NCBI GenBank assembly: GCA_028288725.1
Contig: JAQGIC010000022.1
Coordinates: 1-48,775 of the forward strand
Direction: 5' to 3'
Origin: Rhodospirillales bacterium
GTDB taxonomy: Bacteria; Pseudomonadota; Alphaproteobacteria; ATCC43930; CGMCC-115725
DNA length: 48,775 bases
Shown in pieces: positions 46,362-48,775 of this stretch; the first letter of the stretch is position 1, and every line of letters begins with the position of its first letter. A program made the translations under genes and the position numbers. The notes under the pieces were generated by a model that saw nothing but the letters and a program-made list of their open reading frames with translations, did not search any database and was not told the origin of the DNA.

Positions 46362-47120
46362 GTGAGCGACCCCATCCATCTCGCCATCGGCACGCCCTGC
46401 TATGGCGGCCAGGTCACCAGCCATTTCACCGCCTCGCTCCTGAAGCTGCAGCGTGCCTGCGACCGGCGCGGCGTGGGCTTCACCGTGCTGATGCAGGGCG
46501 GCGACGCGCTCATCACGCGCGCCCGGCAGAATGTCGTGGCGCATTTCCTGGGCAATCCGACCACGACCCACCTGCTGTTCATCGATGCCGATATCGGCTT
46601 CGAGCCGGAAGAGGTGTTTCGGCTGCTGGATTTCGGCGCCGACATGGCGGCCGGGGTCTACCCGACGAAGAAGATCGACTGGCCCAAGGTCAAGGCGATC
46701 GTGGCCCAGGGGCGCGAGCCGCTCGAAGCCGCGGCCCTGTCCTATGTCATCGAATTCCTGGAACCCACCGGCCGGATCGGCGTCAGGGACGGCTTCGCCA
46801 AGGTGCGCTATGCCGGTACCGGCTTTCTGATGATCCGCCGCTCGGTGCTGGAGCGCATGCAGGCGCATTATCCGGAGCTGCAATACAGCCGCGAGCATCA
46901 GGCCCATGATCCGCTCAGGGACAGCCCGCACCGCTTCGCGCTGTTCGACTGCCTGATCGACCGCGCGACCGGCGCCTATCTGTCCGAGGATTTCAGCTTC
47001 TGCCAGCGCTGGACCGCGATGGGCGGCGAGATCTGGGCCGACCTTGCCAGCAAGCTCAGCCATACCGGACCGCTCACCTTTCAGGGCGACGTCGCGACCC
47101 AGTTCGGGCCTGCCTCATGA
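46362..47120 (+). CDS. Glycosyltransferase-like protein (GT-A fold, Anp1-like)
   Basis: A 252-residue protein. It opens HLAIGTPCYGGQV and has the metal-binding DxD in HLLFIDADIGFEPEEVFRLLD (Asp75, Asp77). GVYPTKKIDWPKVK and GFLMIRRSVLERM follow, as in Anp1/family-2-like glycosyltransferases. The sugar and acceptor are unknown. GTG 46362 abuts the stop of the MmyB remnant, with GAGGAGA 8 bases upstream. Its stop overlaps the following lipoprotein gene. Confidence 0.85.
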   Translation: MSDPIHLAIGTPCYGGQVTSHFTASLLKLQRACDRRGVGFTVLMQGGDALITRARQNVVAHFLGNPTTTHLLFIDADIGFEPEEVFRLLDFGADMAAGVYPTKKIDWPKVKAIVAQGREPLEAAALSYVIEFLEPTGRIGVRDGFAKVRYAGTGFLMIRRSVLERMQAHYPELQYSREHQAHDPLRDSPHRFALFDCLIDRATGAYLSEDFSFCQRWTAMGGEIWADLASKLSHTGPLTFQGDVATQFGPAS

Positions 47121-47920
47121 TATCCCGCCTGCTGGTCTTGCCGCTGATGGTCGCGCTCGCCGCCTGCTCGCCCGGCACACCGATCGAGTTCGTCGTCCAT
47201 CAATCGACCGTGATCGCCGATGCGGGCAAGCCGACCGAGCGCCGGATCGAGATCCTGGAGGACGCGCGCTTCACGCCGGCCATGCGCACGGCCATGTGGG
47301 GCGGCAGCAAGGACCCGGCGGATTTCCTCGCCGCCCCCGGCGTCACCGCCGATGCGGCGCTGAAGAGGAGCTTCGCCGAGACCGAGCCGCGCCGGGCGCT
47401 GGTGCGCCTGATCGATCCGACCGGCAAGGTACTGGCCGAGCGGCAGCTGGATTGCGAGCTGGCGGCGACGTCCGATCATCCGCTGCCCCAGGCCGGCGAC
47501 CGGAAGGTCTGGGCGGTCGGCAACGACTGCTCGACCGGCGACGGGCTCTATGCCGGCCTGATAACCCGCTTCACGACGGTCGAGGGCGACAAGTTCGTCT
47601 GGCAGCATTACGTCGACGCCGCGAGCCTGGACAATGAGGAGATGACCCTGGTTCAGGCCGCCCGCATCACGTGGCACCTGCGCCCGAAGGACCGGGCGGA
47701 GACCATTCTGGAGGTCAGCTGCCATCCGGATTTCACCGACCGGCGCTTTCAGGCGGTGAAGCCGGGCGAGGCGCTGCCGCAAGACCTGCCCGACGTGACC
47801 GACTATATCCGCTATCGCGCCGACGGCCAGGGCGGCTGGATCCGCCAGCAGCGGACGGTCAAGGGCAAGCGGTGGGACGACCGGCAGGATTTCCCCGCGG
47901 AGAGCGAATTTCCGGGGTAG
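47117..47920 (+). CDS. Putative lipoprotein of unknown function
   Basis: A 267-residue predicted lipoprotein. The signal ends VALAACSPG with the lipidated Cys at about residue 17. The mature part has two or more Cys (LDCEL, NDCST, VSCHPD) and a C-terminal charged tail. I do not recognise the family. Its ATG overlaps the stop of the glycosyltransferase-like gene (ATGA), so they are co-translated and may act together on an envelope glycan (inference). Confidence 0.7.
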   Translation: MISRLLVLPLMVALAACSPGTPIEFVVHQSTVIADAGKPTERRIEILEDARFTPAMRTAMWGGSKDPADFLAAPGVTADAALKRSFAETEPRRALVRLIDPTGKVLAERQLDCELAATSDHPLPQAGDRKVWAVGNDCSTGDGLYAGLITRFTTVEGDKFVWQHYVDAASLDNEEMTLVQAARITWHLRPKDRAETILEVSCHPDFTDRRFQAVKPGEALPQDLPDVTDYIRYRADGQGGWIRQQRTVKGKRWDDRQDFPAESEFPG

Positions 47921-47933
47921 ATCCCAACTCCGT

Positions 47934-48245
47934 CATGCCCGGACTCGACCCACGGCTGTCCGGTTTAGATTTTGCCACTCTGTATTTTGGTCAGGCGCGG
48001 CTTGGGCTCGCGGTAATGAGGATTGTCCGAGACAGGAACGACGTGTCGGCATTTTTCACGGTCATTCCCACGCAGGCGGGAATCATGCGCAAACCGCAGG
48101 TTTGTCGCTGAGGGGCCGCAAAGGCTCTCTCAGCGACGGAAATCCTCAACTTGTGCCCGTCGATCTCGCGCGTGGCTCTGGATTCCCGCCTGCGCGGGAA
48201 TGACGGAAGAATTAAACCGGACAGCCGTGGGCTTGACCCGGCCAT
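47934..48245. repeat. Nested palindromic repeats in a gene-free block
   Basis: Three inverted repeats lie roughly one inside another: outer arms 47934-47967 with 48213-48245 (19 bp identical, then diverging), middle arms 48061-48084 with 48181-48204 (23 of 24 bases; GTCATTCCC-CGCAGGCGGGAAT type), inner arms 48104-48112 with 48129-48137. The 526-base gap (47921-48446) holds no credible gene. The words are of the dispersed GTCATTCCCGC / CATGCCCGGG repeat type. Confidence 0.8.
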
Positions 48246-48303
48246 CCACGTGGTTGGGCAAGCCGATTTCACGGCCAAACAGGGCTCCGGCGGAGGGGCG
48301 TGG

Positions 48304-48326
48304 ATGCCCGGGTCAAGCCCGGGCAT
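48304..48326. repeat. Palindrome of the ATGCCCGGG type
   Basis: A perfect 9-bp inverted repeat (48304-48312 with 48318-48326) with a 5-base loop, at the right-hand edge of the repeat block. Similar words occur near 47934. Confidence 0.75.
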
Positions 48327-48446
48327 GACGGAGCGTTAGGATAACCTGCTGATTTCAAAAGACGAAAACAGATATGTACATAGCCTGGCGCGTTCGCGGG
48401 ATGACGGAGGAGTTTGTCGTTATCCTCCGTCACTCTTTCTTGGTCC

Positions 48447-48775
48447 TCAGATCTCGTCGATCTCGGTCAGCAGCGGCTCGGCGCGGACGGCGCCGGGGTT
48501 CTGCTTGCGAGCGACCGTCAGCAGCGCCTCGAAATCGGCCTGGCTGCACAGGCCGATCGCGACCGGATTGCGCGGCTTGATATTCGGCGAATTCCAGTGC
48601 GAGCGGTCGCGGATGGCCGCGATGGTCGGCTTGGTCGTGCCGATCAGGCGGCTGATCTGGGCGTCCGACAGTTCCGGATGGTTCTTGACGATCCAGGCGA
48701 TCGCGTCCGGCTTGTCCTGGCGCTTGGAGATCGGCGTGTATTTCGGGCCCTTGTGCTTGGACGGCGCCACCGGAT
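48447..48775 (-). CDS. DUF1013 (TrcR-like) transcriptional regulator, N-terminus beyond the window
   Basis: The C-terminal ~109 residues of an alphaproteobacterial DUF1013 protein. KGPKYTPISKRQDKPDAIAW is the core motif, followed by an HTH in LSDAQISRLIGTTKPTIAAI and HWNSPNIKPRNPVAIGLCSQ. The frame stays open to the window edge, so the real start lies outside; a GTG at 48770 is in frame but probably internal. Members are annotated as cell-cycle-type regulators (TrcR); target genes here are unknown. The mature C-terminus is acidic. Confidence 0.9.
   Translation of the reverse strand, partial: PVAPSKHKGPKYTPISKRQDKPDAIAWIVKNHPELSDAQISRLIGTTKPTIAAIRDRSHWNSPNIKPRNPVAIGLCSQADFEALLTVARKQNPGAVRAEPLLTEIDEI

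Noticed and set aside
45744-47063. Long minus-strand frame joining the MFS remnant to sequence opposite the glycosyltransferase-like gene
   Set aside because: Only the last ~90 codons look like MFS protein. The rest is antisense to a gene with a clear DxD motif, and the frame shifts within the MFS part.

Overview
The window is high-GC, densely coded chromosomal DNA of an alphaproteobacterium. It is most like the Rhodospirillales (inference from gene content: System I cytochrome c maturation with CcmI, an alphaproteobacterial DUF1013 regulator, GlnD, MaeB, a DUF2244 protein, bactofilin, and alphaproteobacterial palindromic repeats). Most of it is housekeeping sequence. I see no rRNA, tRNA, CRISPR array, prophage or intact insertion sequence. 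The accessory signal lies in small genes, intergenic palindromes and one gene-decay scar.

Layout. 1-3.3 kb: the 3' end of aconitase with a terminator, a tandem universal stress protein, a patatin-like lipase and a DUF1223 secreted protein. 3.5-10.5 kb: a complete, largely overlapping cytochrome c maturation operon, ccmABCDEFGHI. 10.5-13.4 kb: a LmbE-type deacetylase, a GNAT acetyltransferase, a two-gene mini-operon (34-residue hydrophobic peptide plus 73-residue HTH protein), a small secreted protein, and an entericidin-like lipoprotein behind a possible EcfG-type stress promoter. 13.5-20.4 kb: trpS, murJ, dapB, DUF2244, nth, a lipoprotein, bactofilin and an EI24/CysZ-like membrane protein. 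20.6-28.9 kb: a PfkB/adenosine-type kinase with typA, a nucleotidyltransferase-like protein, a GST unit with a paired palindromic operator and a TetR regulator, two PPIase paralogues, an AmpG-like permease and inorganic pyrophosphatase. 28.9-36.5 kb: the phosphate cluster on the minus strand (phoR, then pstSCAB-phoU-phoB and an unknown lipoprotein), with a clear Pho box before pstS. 36.7-45.7 kb: maeB, an SDR, mutS and glnD. 45.7-46.4 kb: the truncated remains of an MFS transporter and an MmyB-type regulator lying head to head. 46.4-48.8 kb: a glycosyltransferase-like protein, a lipoprotein, a roughly 0.5 kb gene-free block of nested palindromes, and a DUF1013 regulator cut by the window end.

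The clearest functional units are the ccm operon (heme delivery and ligation to apocytochrome c in the periplasm) and the Pho cluster (sensing, uptake and signalling of phosphate). The observations most worth following are a roughly 50-66 bp palindromic repeat whose TAGAGC-like ends form the TAG stop codons of four flanking genes, the scar in which the 5' halves of a divergent MFS/MmyB pair appear to have been deleted together, the paired operator upstream of the GST unit, and several small or unknown proteins in regulated positions.
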